64,000 bases of DNA. Origin: Acanthopleuribacter pedis (GTDB lineage: Bacteria > Acidobacteriota > Holophagae > Acanthopleuribacterales > Acanthopleuribacteraceae). Positions 48,915 to 57,850 of the stretch are shown here, one piece after another; position 1 is the first letter of the stretch; every line of letters begins with the position of its first letter. The stretch is taken from contig NZ_JAFREP010000016.1 of NCBI RefSeq assembly GCF_017377855.1, forward strand, positions 1 through 64,000, read 5' to 3'. The notes beneath the pieces are model-generated. The model saw only the letters and a list, made by a program, of their open reading frames with translations. It was not told the DNA's origin and did not search any database. The position numbers and the translations under genes were made by a program.

Positions 48915-50828
48915 ATGACGAACGAGCACCAAACTGACATGAAACAAACCGAAGCTACAGCAGAACAAAAGCAAGACGCAACTGTTGTAGAAGGAACGCG
49001 CGAAGCCGAAGCGGCTCCGGTTGCGGAGGAACAACAGCCTCCGGTTGCGGAGGAACAACAACCTCCGGCAGCAGAAGCCGCCGCCCCGGCGCTCAAATCC
49101 GACCACATATCCGAGCAAGATGACGACGATGTGGAAGAAGAAGCAGCCGAAGAAGGCAAGAGCTTCGAGGAATTGCTCGAGGAATACGACCAATTCCGCG
49201 AATATCGTCCAGGCGAAATTGTCACCGGGACCGTGGTGAACATCGGCGAACAAGACGTCGTTGTCGACATCGGCGCCCGCGTGGAAGGCACCGTGCCCTC
49301 CACCGAGTTCCAGGACGAGGAAGGAAACCTCAAAACAAAAGAAGGCGAACGCATCAAAGTGATGGTGCTGCGTTTCAATCCCGAAGCGCAACACATTCCG
49401 TTGTCACACGAGCGCGCCCGCATTGCCCATGTTTGGGACGATATTGAGGAAGTCGCCACCAAAGAAAAGACGCTGAAAGGCGTCATTATTGAGAAAGTGA
49501 AAGGCGGCTTTATTGTCGACGTGGGTGTTCGCGCATTCTTGCCAACCTCACAGGCGACCCTGAAGCCCCAGAAGGATTACCAAGACCTGCTCGGTAAGCG
49601 CTTCGACTTCAGCATTCTCAAAATTCAACGTCGTCGCGGGAATTTGATTTTGTCCCGCAAGGATCTGCTCCAAGCCGAGTTTGAAACGAAGCGCACCGGC
49701 CTCTTCGACAAACTCCAGGAGGGAGCGGTACTCACCGGCTCGGTTAAAAACGTCACCGATTACGGCGCCTTTATCGATCTGGGTGGCCTCGACGGTCTGC
49801 TGCACATCAGCGACATGTCTTGGGGCCGCATCAACCATCCCAAGGATTTGGTGACGGTTGACCAAGAGATCGAAGTCAAAGTATTGCGTTTCGACCCGGA
49901 TAAAGAAAAAGTCAGCTTGGGCCTCAAGCAGTGTATGCCCGATCCCTGGTTAAGCGTTAGTGAGAACTATCCTCCCGGCAAATCCGTGAAAGGAACGGTC
50001 TTGAACCTGACCAGCTACGGCGCATTTGTCGAACTGGAGCCCGGTGTTGAGGGCATGATCCACGTTTCAGAAATGAGCTGGACCAAAAAAGTGCGCAACC
50101 CCGGCCAAGTTTTGCAAAAAGGCCAAGAGGTCTCGGTGAAGGTGTTGGATCTCGACTCCGACAAGCGCCGCGTCAGCCTCAGCCTCAAGCAAACCGAGGA
50201 CAACCCCTGGGAGTCCCTGGCCGAGCGTTTCCCTGTTGGCAGCAAAGTCAAAGGCAAAGTCCGCAACATCACCGAGTTTGGTGCCTTCGTTGAAATCGAA
50301 GACGGCATCGACGGCTTGGTTCATGTCAGCGACTTTAAATGGGGCGAGCGCACCGCCGACCCCAACGAGTACGTGAAAAAAGGTGAAGAGGTCGAGGTCG
50401 TCATCCTCGCCGTCGACACCGAGAGCAAGAAGGTCTCCCTCGGCATGAAGCAGATGGGCAACGATCCTTGGCTCGATTTCACCAAAACCTACCGTGAAGG
50501 TGATTACATCACCGCCAGCGTGACCAAGGTAACCGATTTCGGTGTCTTCCTGCAGTTGGCCGAACACGTTGAAGGTCTAGTTCGCAATAACGAACTCGAC
50601 ATTCCCCGTGGCGCGAAAGCGAACGACCACTACAATGAAGGCGACGAAGTTCAGGTGATTGTCACCCGCATCAGCCATCGCGAACGCAAGGTTGATCTGA
50701 GTGTCCGCCGCTTGCGTCAAGACCAGGAGCGTCGTGCCATTGCCGAGTACACCAAAAGCAATGACACCGGTGGCGCCACCATGGGCGACGTGATGGCTGA
50801 AGGCCTGCGTCACTTGATTAACAAGTAA
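48915..50828 (+). CDS. rpsA: 30S ribosomal protein S1 with acidic N-terminal extension
   Basis: 637 residues, against about 557 in E. coli. Six S1 repeats are visible, starting near RPGEIVTGTVVNIGEQDVVVDIG, LKGVIIEKVKGGFIVDVG, EGAVLTGSVKNVTDYGAFIDLG, PGKSVKGTVLNLTSYGAFVELE, VGSKVKGKVRNITEFGAFVEIE and EGDYITASVTKVTDFGVFLQLA. Before them lie about 90 Glu/Gln/Pro/Ala-rich residues with two copies of PVAEEQQP, encoded by a 24-base tandem repeat (49015-49068). S1 helps the 30S subunit bind mRNA. Upstream a hairpin surrounds the ribosome site; a strong terminator follows. Confidence 0.97.
   Translation: MTNEHQTDMKQTEATAEQKQDATVVEGTREAEAAPVAEEQQPPVAEEQQPPAAEAAAPALKSDHISEQDDDDVEEEAAEEGKSFEELLEEYDQFREYRPGEIVTGTVVNIGEQDVVVDIGARVEGTVPSTEFQDEEGNLKTKEGERIKVMVLRFNPEAQHIPLSHERARIAHVWDDIEEVATKEKTLKGVIIEKVKGGFIVDVGVRAFLPTSQATLKPQKDYQDLLGKRFDFSILKIQRRRGNLILSRKDLLQAEFETKRTGLFDKLQEGAVLTGSVKNVTDYGAFIDLGGLDGLLHISDMSWGRINHPKDLVTVDQEIEVKVLRFDPDKEKVSLGLKQCMPDPWLSVSENYPPGKSVKGTVLNLTSYGAFVELEPGVEGMIHVSEMSWTKKVRNPGQVLQKGQEVSVKVLDLDSDKRRVSLSLKQTEDNPWESLAERFPVGSKVKGKVRNITEFGAFVEIEDGIDGLVHVSDFKWGERTADPNEYVKKGEEVEVVILAVDTESKKVSLGMKQMGNDPWLDFTKTYREGDYITASVTKVTDFGVFLQLAEHVEGLVRNNELDIPRGAKANDHYNEGDEVQVIVTRISHRERKVDLSVRRLRQDQERRAIAEYTKSNDTGGATMGDVMAEGLRHLINK
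49015..49068 (+). repeat. 24-base tandem repeat inside rpsA
   Basis: Two full units (49015-49038, 49039-49062; one base differs) and a quarter unit encode PVAEEQQP twice. Each unit contains a CTCCG-GTTG-CGGAG mini-hairpin. Confidence 0.85.
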
Positions 50829-50854
50829 TCACCACACCCAAAAGCCACTCAGCG

Positions 50855-50892
50855 CAACCCCTCATCGTTTCGGTGAGGGGTTGTTTGCTTTT
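50855..50892 (+). terminator. intrinsic terminator after rpsA
   Basis: CAACCCCTCA (50855-50864) pairs with TGAGGGGTTG (50874-50883), followed by TTTGCTTTT. Confidence 0.88.
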
Positions 50893-50909
50893 GGGCATAA
50901 GGGGGTCTT

Positions 50910-51326
50910 ATGTCAGAACCGAAAACTCTGCGTGTTATGGTTGGTTTGTGTTTGGACGACGACCGCATTTTGATTACGCGGCGGCCGGACGACACCCATT
51001 TGGCGTTGAAGTGGGAATTTCCCGGTGGCAAACCGGAAGGGGACGAGGACAACCACGCCGCCCTCCAACGCGAGTTTCTGGAAGAGGTCGGGCTGACCAT
51101 TGAGGTTGGCCGCCTGTTTCATGAAAAGGTGTTCACCTACCCGGAACGTCGGGTACATCTCTTTTTTTATCTGGTGCGGACCCCGATCCCCCAAGCCTTG
51201 TCGCTACGCCAGGTGGCGGATGCCAAGTGGGTCCCGTTTTCGGCGCTGGTCGACGAGGATTTTCCGCCCGCTAACGCCGAACTGCTGGACTGCTTGCGGC
51301 GCGATCAGCCTCGATTTAGCGCTTAA
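50910..51326 (+). CDS. Nudix hydrolase, MutT-like
   Basis: 138 residues. The Nudix box is complete: GKPEGDEDNHAALQREFLEEVGL fits GX5EX7REUXEEXGU, preceded by WEFPGG as in MutT. The length and start (RVMVGLCLDDDRILITRRPDD) fit 8-oxo-dGTP diphosphatases, which cleanse oxidised nucleotides, but other (d)NTP substrates are possible. It follows the rpsA terminator by 18 bases and has its own weak ribosome site (GGGGGTCTT). Confidence 0.88.
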   Translation: MSEPKTLRVMVGLCLDDDRILITRRPDDTHLALKWEFPGGKPEGDEDNHAALQREFLEEVGLTIEVGRLFHEKVFTYPERRVHLFFYLVRTPIPQALSLRQVADAKWVPFSALVDEDFPPANAELLDCLRRDQPRFSA

Positions 51327-51538
51327 TCCCTTTTTATCGGTTGTTGCGGGGTCCGTCGAACCTGTTGCAGTATCGAAAGTTAGACCATGTCGCCTGATCC
51401 CACCGCGGGGTTGTGTCGTTTCCCGTTCCCGTTTCCCAGCGCCGCCACGCGATCCTAACCGCATGGAACCCCGCTTTATGGTATGATGCCATTGATCCTT
51501 TTGAAAACGCATGCATGGAAGAGGGTTAAAGCTTTTAA

Positions 51539-52108
51539 ATGGAACCACTTGAAGATACCTTGGTCTATCAGGGCGGCGAAATTCCGCTTCAGGCGCCCAG
51601 CGAAGAAACCCACGTTTACACCCATGCCCAAAAAACCCGCCTTCTGATCCTTGTTATTTTCCTGTCCTACCTGGTGGTGTTTTCCTATTTCACCAGTTAT
51701 GTGGTGCAAAAGCTTTCCGAACCCGATTCGCTGCCCCCGTTTTTGTGGATCGCCGGCGATCCCAACGTCACCTACTGGTTTTATTTTGCCGTGTTTGGGG
51801 CCGGCTTCCTGATCGCCTTCGGCATTTTTATGTATTTCCTTTATTCCGTGGTGGATATCTGGGGTCTGGAAGTCTGGGTCAACCAACAGGAAGTACGGGT
51901 GGTGAACACCCTCACCGGGCCTTACTTTCGGCGCTTTACCGGTGTCGGCCGCCTTTCTATGGAAGATATTGTTCGTTTGCGACCAACCACCACCGCAACT
52001 TTTGTCCTTGGTAAAAGCGGTGTGATTCGCTTTACCCCGGTCGACCAAGTGGAAACTTTAATCCAAACGATCATCATGCATGCGCAAGATGTCACCATCG
52101 ACGACTAA
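51539..52108 (+). CDS. two-helix membrane protein with cytoplasmic PH-like C-terminus
   Basis: 189 residues. Two membrane helices (LLILVIFLSYLVVFSYFTSYVV about 35-56; VTYWFYFAVFGAGFLIAFGIFMYFLYSVV about 77-105) are followed by a beta-rich part (LEVWVNQQEVRVVNTLTGPYFRRF; FVLGKSGVIRFTPVDQVETLIQTI), which resembles bacterial PH domains of small membrane proteins. Its stop codon shares bases with an ATG (TAATG) just before purB, so it probably leads the purB operon. The function is not recognised. Confidence 0.72.
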   Translation: MEPLEDTLVYQGGEIPLQAPSEETHVYTHAQKTRLLILVIFLSYLVVFSYFTSYVVQKLSEPDSLPPFLWIAGDPNVTYWFYFAVFGAGFLIAFGIFMYFLYSVVDIWGLEVWVNQQEVRVVNTLTGPYFRRFTGVGRLSMEDIVRLRPTTTATFVLGKSGVIRFTPVDQVETLIQTIIMHAQDVTIDD

Positions 52109-52122
52109 TGGAAGAGGAAAAC

Positions 52123-53553
52123 ATGTCTATTCCCAACTACCAAAACCCTTTGGTGGAGCGTTATTGCTCTGCCGAGATGTCGCACATTTTTTCGCCCGAT
52201 TTCAAGTTCCGCACCTGGCGGCGGCTTTGGATTGATCTGGCCAAGGCCGAGCAAGCCTTGGGTTTACCGATCACCGATGCGCAAATCAACGAGATGGAAC
52301 AGTTTCGCGACGACATCAACTATGAGGTTGCCAAAAAACGCGAAAAAGAAACCCGTCACGATGTGATGAGCCACGTCTTTGCCTACGGCGAGCAGTGTCC
52401 CAACGCCAAGGGGATTATCCACCTGGGCGCGACCAGCGCCTATGTCGGTGACAATACGGATTTGATCCAAATCAAAGCCGGCTTGGAACTTGTCGGCAAA
52501 CGCTTGCGCGCGGTGATGGCCTCCCTGGCGCGTTTTTCTGCTCAATACGCGGCCATGCCCACCCTGGGTTTTACCCATTTCCAACCCGCTCAATTGACGA
52601 CGGTCGGCAAACGTGCGGCCCTGTGGTTGCAAGACCTGTTGCTGGACCACGAGGACCTAGCCCACCGCCTTGAAACCTTGCGTTTTCGCGGCGTCAAAGG
52701 CACGACGGGTACCCAGGCCAGCTTTTTAGAATTGTTTAACGGCGACCACGACAAGGTGAAGGAACTCAATCGCCGCGTCAGTGAGGCCGCCGGCTTTCGC
52801 AAAGGGTACATTACCGGGCAAACCTACCCGCGTCGGGTCGACGCCCAGGTCACCGGCGTTTTGTCCGGGATTGCACAGTCGGCCAGTAAATTCGCGCACG
52901 ATTTGCGCCTGCTCGCCAATCTTAAAGAGTTGGAAGAACCTTTTGCCAAGGACCAAATCGGCTCCAGCGCCATGGCTTACAAGCGCAACCCAATGCGTAG
53001 CGAGCGCATTTGTTCGCTGGCGCGCTACGTGATTACTTCAGCGCAATCGCCCGCTTTCACCGCGGCAACCCAATGGTTTGAGCGCACCCTCGACGACTCC
53101 GCCAACAAGCGTATTTCGATTCCCGAGTCCTTTTTGGCCGTGGACGCGGTGTTGCTGATTTTCAAAAATGTGGTCGACGGTTTGGTGGTTTACCCCAAAA
53201 TGATTGGACGCCGCATCGCCGCCGAACTGCCTTTCATGATGACCGAAAACATCATGATGGAAGCCGTGAAACGCGGTGGTGACCGGCAGGAATTGCACGA
53301 GGCCGTTCGGGTTCATTCTTTGGAAGCCGGCCGTATGGTTAAGATGGAAGGCCGCGAAAATGATTTGCTCGACCGCATCGCCGGGGACCCGAGTTTCGGC
53401 ATTGACCGCGCGGGCCTCGACGCCATGATGGAACCCTCCCAGTACACCGGTCGTTCCGAACAACAGGTTCACGAGTTTTTGGCCGAGGAGATCACGCCGC
53501 TTTTGGCCCGATACAACGACGGCGACGCCGACGACGTGGAACTCAAAGTTTAA
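52123..53553 (+). CDS. purB: adenylosuccinate lyase
   Basis: 476 residues from the ATG at 52123, which follows GGAAGAGG at five bases; the ATG at 52108 gives a slightly longer form. The family signature is clear in SSAMAYKRNPMRSERICSLARY, with catalytic His regions RHDVMSHVFAYGEQCPNAKGIIHLGATSAYVGDN and PTLGFTHFQPAQLTTVGKRA. It acts twice in purine synthesis, on SAICAR and on adenylosuccinate. The gene is coupled to its neighbours and followed two bases later by the DUF2520 gene. Confidence 0.97.
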   Translation: MSIPNYQNPLVERYCSAEMSHIFSPDFKFRTWRRLWIDLAKAEQALGLPITDAQINEMEQFRDDINYEVAKKREKETRHDVMSHVFAYGEQCPNAKGIIHLGATSAYVGDNTDLIQIKAGLELVGKRLRAVMASLARFSAQYAAMPTLGFTHFQPAQLTTVGKRAALWLQDLLLDHEDLAHRLETLRFRGVKGTTGTQASFLELFNGDHDKVKELNRRVSEAAGFRKGYITGQTYPRRVDAQVTGVLSGIAQSASKFAHDLRLLANLKELEEPFAKDQIGSSAMAYKRNPMRSERICSLARYVITSAQSPAFTAATQWFERTLDDSANKRISIPESFLAVDAVLLIFKNVVDGLVVYPKMIGRRIAAELPFMMTENIMMEAVKRGGDRQELHEAVRVHSLEAGRMVKMEGRENDLLDRIAGDPSFGIDRAGLDAMMEPSQYTGRSEQQVHEFLAEEITPLLARYNDGDADDVELKV

Positions 53554-53555
53554 CC

Positions 53556-54326
53556 ATGACACAAAGCGTCGGTATTATCGGCATGGGTCGCCTGGGTTGT
53601 TCCCTGGCGACTTCCTTGCGCGATGTGGGTCGGCCGGTCCAGGAACGCCGTCGCGGCGACGCGCAACCGCTCGCGGCATGGCTCAAACCCTGTTCCGTGG
53701 TTTGTTTGACGGTTCGTGACGATGAACTGGCACCCTTGGTCGCCGAATTGGCCGCCTTCCCCATGGTGGGCAAAACCGTGCTCATTTTTTCCGGTGCGAC
53801 GCCGTTATCGGTGGCAAAACCGCTGGAAAATGTCGGGGCCGTGATCGGCAAGCTCCATCCGTTACAGACCTTTGCGCAAAGAGACCGCGCGCCGATGCCG
53901 CCCGATACGCACTATGCGTATGAAGGGGAGGTTGCCGCCTTGGTTACGCCTTGGGTGCAGGCATGGGGTGGTCGCTTGCACCAATTGACCGGGGATCAGT
54001 GGGCGCGGTACCATACCGCCGCCGTATATGCCGCCAACTTCCTGCCTTTGATGATTCGTGCCGGGTGCCAATTGCTGGCGCCTTTGGCGGCGGATCGACA
54101 GGATGCGTTGGATTGGCTGGCGCCCTTGATTCAAAACAGCGTGGCCAATGCGCTGGACGGTGGCCAAGACCTGCCGTTTTCGGGGCCGGCGATTCGCGGT
54201 GACGCCGCGGTTGTCGCCCGTCAGGCCGAACTTCTTGAACAGCTTGAACCCGAACTGGCCGACCTTTATCGCCTGGCCAGCCAAATGGTTGCGGCAAAGT
54301 CCGGGCACGATGTGGCGGGTCAATAG
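53556..54326 (+). CDS. Rossmann-fold DUF2520 protein
   Basis: 256 residues. MTQSVGIIGMGRLGCSLATSLRDVG is an NADP-binding motif; VVCLTVRDDELAPLVAEL and VLIFSGATPLSVAKPLENVGAVIGKLHPLQTF match the DUF2520 architecture (Rossmann plus helical C-terminal domain, here WARYHTAAVYAANFLPLMIRAG and LPFSGPAIRGDAAVV). The reaction is not established; relatives resemble ketopantoate and pyrroline-carboxylate reductases and are often near pan genes. Begins two bases after purB and converges on a kinase gene. Confidence 0.85.
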   Translation: MTQSVGIIGMGRLGCSLATSLRDVGRPVQERRRGDAQPLAAWLKPCSVVCLTVRDDELAPLVAELAAFPMVGKTVLIFSGATPLSVAKPLENVGAVIGKLHPLQTFAQRDRAPMPPDTHYAYEGEVAALVTPWVQAWGGRLHQLTGDQWARYHTAAVYAANFLPLMIRAGCQLLAPLAADRQDALDWLAPLIQNSVANALDGGQDLPFSGPAIRGDAAVVARQAELLEQLEPELADLYRLASQMVAAKSGHDVAGQ

Positions 54327-54366
54327 GCGTCAAAAGCCGGCTGTGTAGGCGCTCCGCGTATTTTTT

Positions 54367-56772
54367 TTATTCATCTACCGCGACCAAACGGAAACCGATG
54401 CCGCAGTCGCGGTGGATCGGCGGTCTGCTGTCGCGGTTTTGGCAGCGGCATTCGCCCGCGTCTGTATTGTAGGCGCCGCCGCGAATGACGCGCTGTGAGC
54501 CCGAACTCGGCCCGGTTGGGTTGGTGCGTGGCGCGCGTTTGTCGTAACCCACCTCGTACCAATCCTGAACCCACTCCCACACGTTGCCTTGCATGTCGTG
54601 CAAACCAAACTTGTTGGCCGCTTTTTGGCCCACCGCTTCGATGCCGCTCGTGTTTGCTGCGAACCAGGCGCTCGACGGTTTGGCGTTATCGCCCGCGCAG
54701 GCGTATTCCCATTCCGCCTCGGTCGGCAAGCGAAATTTCCGACCCGTAAACATCTGTAATCGCGACAGGAAACTCTCGATTTCGCCCCAGGAAACCCCGT
54801 GGACCGGCAAAGTTTCGGCCTTCGTGCAGGAATTGTTAAAACCCATCACCGCCGACCAAAGCTCTTGGGTGACCTCGGTTTTGGTGATTTGGAAAGCGCT
54901 CATTTCGATTTTGCGTTGTGGGCGCTCGTCCGGGTAGCGCCGTGCGCGGGTTCCCATGCGGAAGGAACCCGCCGGCACCGCGACAAAGGTTACCCTTTCC
55001 AGCAGTCCTTGGATCTTTCGGCGTTCCCGTGCTTCCCGAGCTTCCTGGGTTTCTTTCGGCTTTGATCTCGGGGTTTCTGCTGTTGTTGTGCTCGGCTTTG
55101 GTTTGGAAACGGGTTCGGGTACGGGTTCGGGCTTGGGCGCTGGGTTGCTTTCCTCCGGCGGTGGTCCCGCCGTGCTCGTTTCAGGTTCCGCCTTCGTTTC
55201 CGTTTCCGTTTCTGTTTCGGAGGGGGATGTTTCGCCGTCGGCAAGCGCGGTTTGGAAGGGCGGGACCGCGGGGGCGGAACGGACCGACCAAAGCTGGTCC
55301 AGGTATTGGCGGTTGGAGTAGGCGGGGTCGTCGTTAATTCGGGCGAAGGGCATTGGGGCGGGTTGGGAAATGATACCCGCCTCGTCGGCCGGGCTGTCCG
55401 CTTGTTGTTGGGCGCGATCATCGAGGATCTCGTCTCGGGACGCTTGGTTCACTGTTTCCGGCGGCGGTGTTTCCTCCGTTTTGTGACCCCTGGGAATCAT
55501 GAAAAGGCCCAGCACCACCAACAAAAACAAACCCAGTCCTGCCGCGATCCAGATGTTTTGCTGTTTGCGGCGCATGGCGTCGGAACCGACCGCCATCTTG
55601 GGTTTGTCCTCCCCGCGCGGGCCGGGGTCGAGTTTTGCGGGCGGCACGTTGGGTGGGGTAACCGTGGGCGAGGCGGTGGGTTGTGCGGCGGGCACGGGTG
55701 GTGGTGCCTGTTCCGTCGGCGCCGTTGTTTCTTCAGCGGGCGCGGGCGGTGCTTTCAGGCCGGCGACATTAAAACTGCCGGAGAGGGATGAGTTGGGTGG
55801 AATCGTGGTGGGCCGATCATTGAGTAAGCCCAGTTCCTCCAAGGCAAGAACAAATTCGCCCGCGGTTTGAAAGCGTTCCTCCGGTTTTTTGGCAATCATT
55901 TTCAGTACGATGTCGTCGAGGCCGAAGGGGATATCGCGGCGGTACTTGTTGGGGTCGGGCGGCATTTTGTTGACGTGTTGGTACATCACCGCGATGGCGT
56001 CTTTGCCGCGGAAAGGCAGGGTGCCGGTCAGCATTTGGAAAAAGACCACGCCGAGCGCATAAATATCGGTGCGGCCGTCCACCTCTTCGCCCAGAGCTTG
56101 TTCCGGACTCATGTAGTGGGGCGTGCCCACAAAACCTTTGGTGGCCGTCATATTCAAGGTGGCGAGTTGGGTGCCGCTCAAGGCTTTGGCAATGCCGAAA
56201 TCCAAGATTTGGGGAATGTTGTGTTCGTCGAACATGATGTTGCCGGGTTTGATATCGCGGTGAATCAACCCTTTGCCGTGGGCGTAATCCAAAGCGCTGC
56301 CGATCTGAGAAATAATCGTTACGGCCAGGTTGATTTCCATGCCCGTTTGGATCATGTCGGCAAGTGAACCCTGCGACAAATAGGGCATCGTGAAATAGTG
56401 GATCGGGCCTTGGGAGCCGACGTTGTAGATCTGGACGATGTGGGGATGGTTCAAACCCGCCGCCAAACGCGCTTCCCGTTTAAACCGGGAGACCAAGTGT
56501 TGGTCGTGGGCGTGGGCCAGCGGGAGGGCTTTTAAGGCGACGCGCCGGTCCAGTTCGAGCATATGCGCCTCGAACACCACCGCCATGCCGCCTTTACCCA
56601 GTTCGCGAAGGATGCGGTATTCGCTCGCCAAACGGGTGCGCACCAAGGCTTCAAAAGCATCGCTGTCCTGTTCGGCCATGCCCACGTCTTCACCGTGGAT
56701 CGACGCGCCGCAACGGCTGCAAAAGAAGGCGTCGTTTGGATTTTCTTGGCCGCATTGTTGGCAATTCATCAA
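54367..56772 (-). CDS. Ser/Thr protein kinase with zinc ribbon and FGE-like extracellular domain
   Basis: 801 residues in five parts: N-terminal zinc ribbon (Cys4, Cys7, Cys18, Cys21), kinase domain (about 52-315; GKGGMAVVFEA, Lys81, HRDIKPGN with Asp173, DFG 191-193, GTPHYMSPEQ), a Pro-rich juxtamembrane linker, membrane helix (about 413-432), a Glu/Pro-rich spacer, and a formylglycine-generating-enzyme domain (594-801: FVAVPAGSFRMG, LPTEAEWEYACAG, GNVWEWVQDWY, RVIRGGAY). The redox cysteine pair of true FGEs is only partly kept (ECRCQNRDSR), so the tail is more likely a binding or sensing module. Hanks-type signalling from the envelope. Substrates unknown. Confidence 0.93.
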   Translation of the reverse strand: MMNCQQCGQENPNDAFFCSRCGASIHGEDVGMAEQDSDAFEALVRTRLASEYRILRELGKGGMAVVFEAHMLELDRRVALKALPLAHAHDQHLVSRFKREARLAAGLNHPHIVQIYNVGSQGPIHYFTMPYLSQGSLADMIQTGMEINLAVTIISQIGSALDYAHGKGLIHRDIKPGNIMFDEHNIPQILDFGIAKALSGTQLATLNMTATKGFVGTPHYMSPEQALGEEVDGRTDIYALGVVFFQMLTGTLPFRGKDAIAVMYQHVNKMPPDPNKYRRDIPFGLDDIVLKMIAKKPEERFQTAGEFVLALEELGLLNDRPTTIPPNSSLSGSFNVAGLKAPPAPAEETTAPTEQAPPPVPAAQPTASPTVTPPNVPPAKLDPGPRGEDKPKMAVGSDAMRRKQQNIWIAAGLGLFLLVVLGLFMIPRGHKTEETPPPETVNQASRDEILDDRAQQQADSPADEAGIISQPAPMPFARINDDPAYSNRQYLDQLWSVRSAPAVPPFQTALADGETSPSETETETETKAEPETSTAGPPPEESNPAPKPEPVPEPVSKPKPSTTTAETPRSKPKETQEAREARERRKIQGLLERVTFVAVPAGSFRMGTRARRYPDERPQRKIEMSAFQITKTEVTQELWSAVMGFNNSCTKAETLPVHGVSWGEIESFLSRLQMFTGRKFRLPTEAEWEYACAGDNAKPSSAWFAANTSGIEAVGQKAANKFGLHDMQGNVWEWVQDWYEVGYDKRAPRTNPTGPSSGSQRVIRGGAYNTDAGECRCQNRDSRPPIHRDCGIGFRLVAVDE

Positions 56773-57119
56773 GGGTCCCTATGGATACGGGAATGAGGTA
56801 CCTGTGGAGCGAAACCCCGGCTTGAGTTTCACCTGTCCTACCTATATGGCTTTTCAAGGATTTGGCTACGAACCGAAACAGCCGCAACGGCTTTGGTTTC
56901 CTTCGGCGGGGTCATTCCCACGGTCGTAGCATTCGTATTCGAAGCGACTTCAGCCGTTCGTGACGAACCCTGATGTGCAATACGGGCTGGAAGTGTCCTA
57001 CTCTCCGCATTTTACTTGAGTTTGTGCCGTGTAGGGCCTTTTTTTGGGAAGGCTTTCCCGCACCGCGCCGTCGGCACACGGGTCGGTGCCCGTCCTCACT
57101 TGTCTAAGTGGCGGAGTAG

Positions 57120-57150
57120 CCCGTAATTCTCACAAGGATTCGGTGCGAGA
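57120..57150. repeat. dispersed palindromic element, copy 3 (half, inverted)
   Basis: CCCGTAATTCTCACAAGGAT then TCGGTGCGAGAA is the reverse complement of the right half of copy 1 with several changes. Confidence 0.6.
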
Positions 57151-57292
57151 AGCTGAAAGCCTTGTAAGTACGAAGATTACGACCAAGCGCAAACGGAGCG
57201 GGGCCGATCGCGGGGCCGACCATTCGGCGTAGCAGCGCACCGTCGCGTATTGCTCGACTGAGTAAAGCGGAAGGCCGCCCCCTCGTAATCGC

Positions 57293-57338
57293 ATGGGTTT
57301 CATGCTTCGCAGCAGAACGCCTTGTGAGAAATGCGGGC
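57293..57338. repeat. dispersed palindromic element, copy 4 (right half)
   Basis: ATGGGTTTC.TGCTTCG.AGCAGAA.CCTTGTGAGAAATGCGGG follows copy 1 almost base for base; the left arm is missing. With copy 3 it forms an inverted pair about 215 bases wide. Confidence 0.72.
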
Positions 57339-57503
57339 TTGCTCGCTTTCGGTTTGGATCGGAAGCAAACACCCGTCTTTTCATCAAGTAACCCAAGCGC
57401 CAAATTTGATACGATAAAGTTCGAATCTCGTTGCTTATTTTAATGGGAATGCCCGGCGGTGTGGGGGTGTTGACCCTGCCCAAGCCCTAGGGGAGCGAAA
57501 ACA

Positions 57504-57761
57504 ATGGTAGAAATGAAGGAAGCGGTAAAAATCGCCTTGGAACACCTGAACGTCTTTTTTGATGGTAAGCGGGTTGGTGAGAAATTACTGGAAGAGGTAA
57601 CCTTGGAGGAAAACCCCGCCTGTTGGCGGGTGACCGTGGGTTTTGATTGGAACCCCACCTCCGGGACCGCCAGTTTGGGACCCGGCCAACGCATTTACAA
57701 AAGCCTGGATGTGGATGTCGAAAGCGGCCGTGTCATCGCGGTTCGGCGCGCCCATCTGTAA
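57504..57761 (+). CDS. small hypothetical protein
   Basis: 85 residues behind GGGGAGCGAAAACA. Helical start (MKEAVKIALEHLNVFFDG) then beta strands (LEEVTLEENPACWRVTVGFDWN; QRIYKSLDVDVESGRVIAVRR). The ending, a strand with SLDVDVESGRVIAV, resembles small PepSY-like or immunity-type cytoplasmic proteins in which the last strands read KxxxIDAxTGxVL. No domain is certain. It stands 89 bases before the LD-carboxypeptidase gene. Confidence 0.7.
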   Translation: MVEMKEAVKIALEHLNVFFDGKRVGEKLLEEVTLEENPACWRVTVGFDWNPTSGTASLGPGQRIYKSLDVDVESGRVIAVRRAHL

Positions 57762-57850
57762 GGAAACGTGGGCCCGCTCACCAAAAGTGCACGCTTTTTC
57801 GTCCGTGCTTGGTTTGGGGGCCGTTTCAACCGACAAAAAAAGGAGACGAC

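Larger units (their letters stand above)
56773..57503. other. 731-base intergenic region rich in inverted repeats
   Basis: Divergent upstream region of the kinase and of a small gene at 57504. It contains GTTCGTGACGAAC (near 56959), the hairpin GGGAAGG-CTTTCCC (near 57047) and two oppositely oriented copies of the dispersed palindromic element that enclose about 140 bases. An 11-base string CCGCCCCCTCG (57275-57285) also occurs in the long inverted repeat at 40681-40691. No gene seen. Confidence 0.5.

Noticed and set aside
49015..49068. Short repeat array resembling a CRISPR fragment
   Set aside because: Tandem 24-base units without spacers, in frame inside rpsA; it is a coding repeat.
55252..55791. 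Plus-strand frame within the zinc ribbon-kinase gene
   Set aside because: Gly/Arg/Val-rich shadow of the Pro/Glu-rich linker of the kinase on the minus strand.
57104..57483. Minus-strand frames of 99 and 117 codons in the kinase upstream region
   Set aside because: They run through the palindromic repeats and lack ribosome sites.
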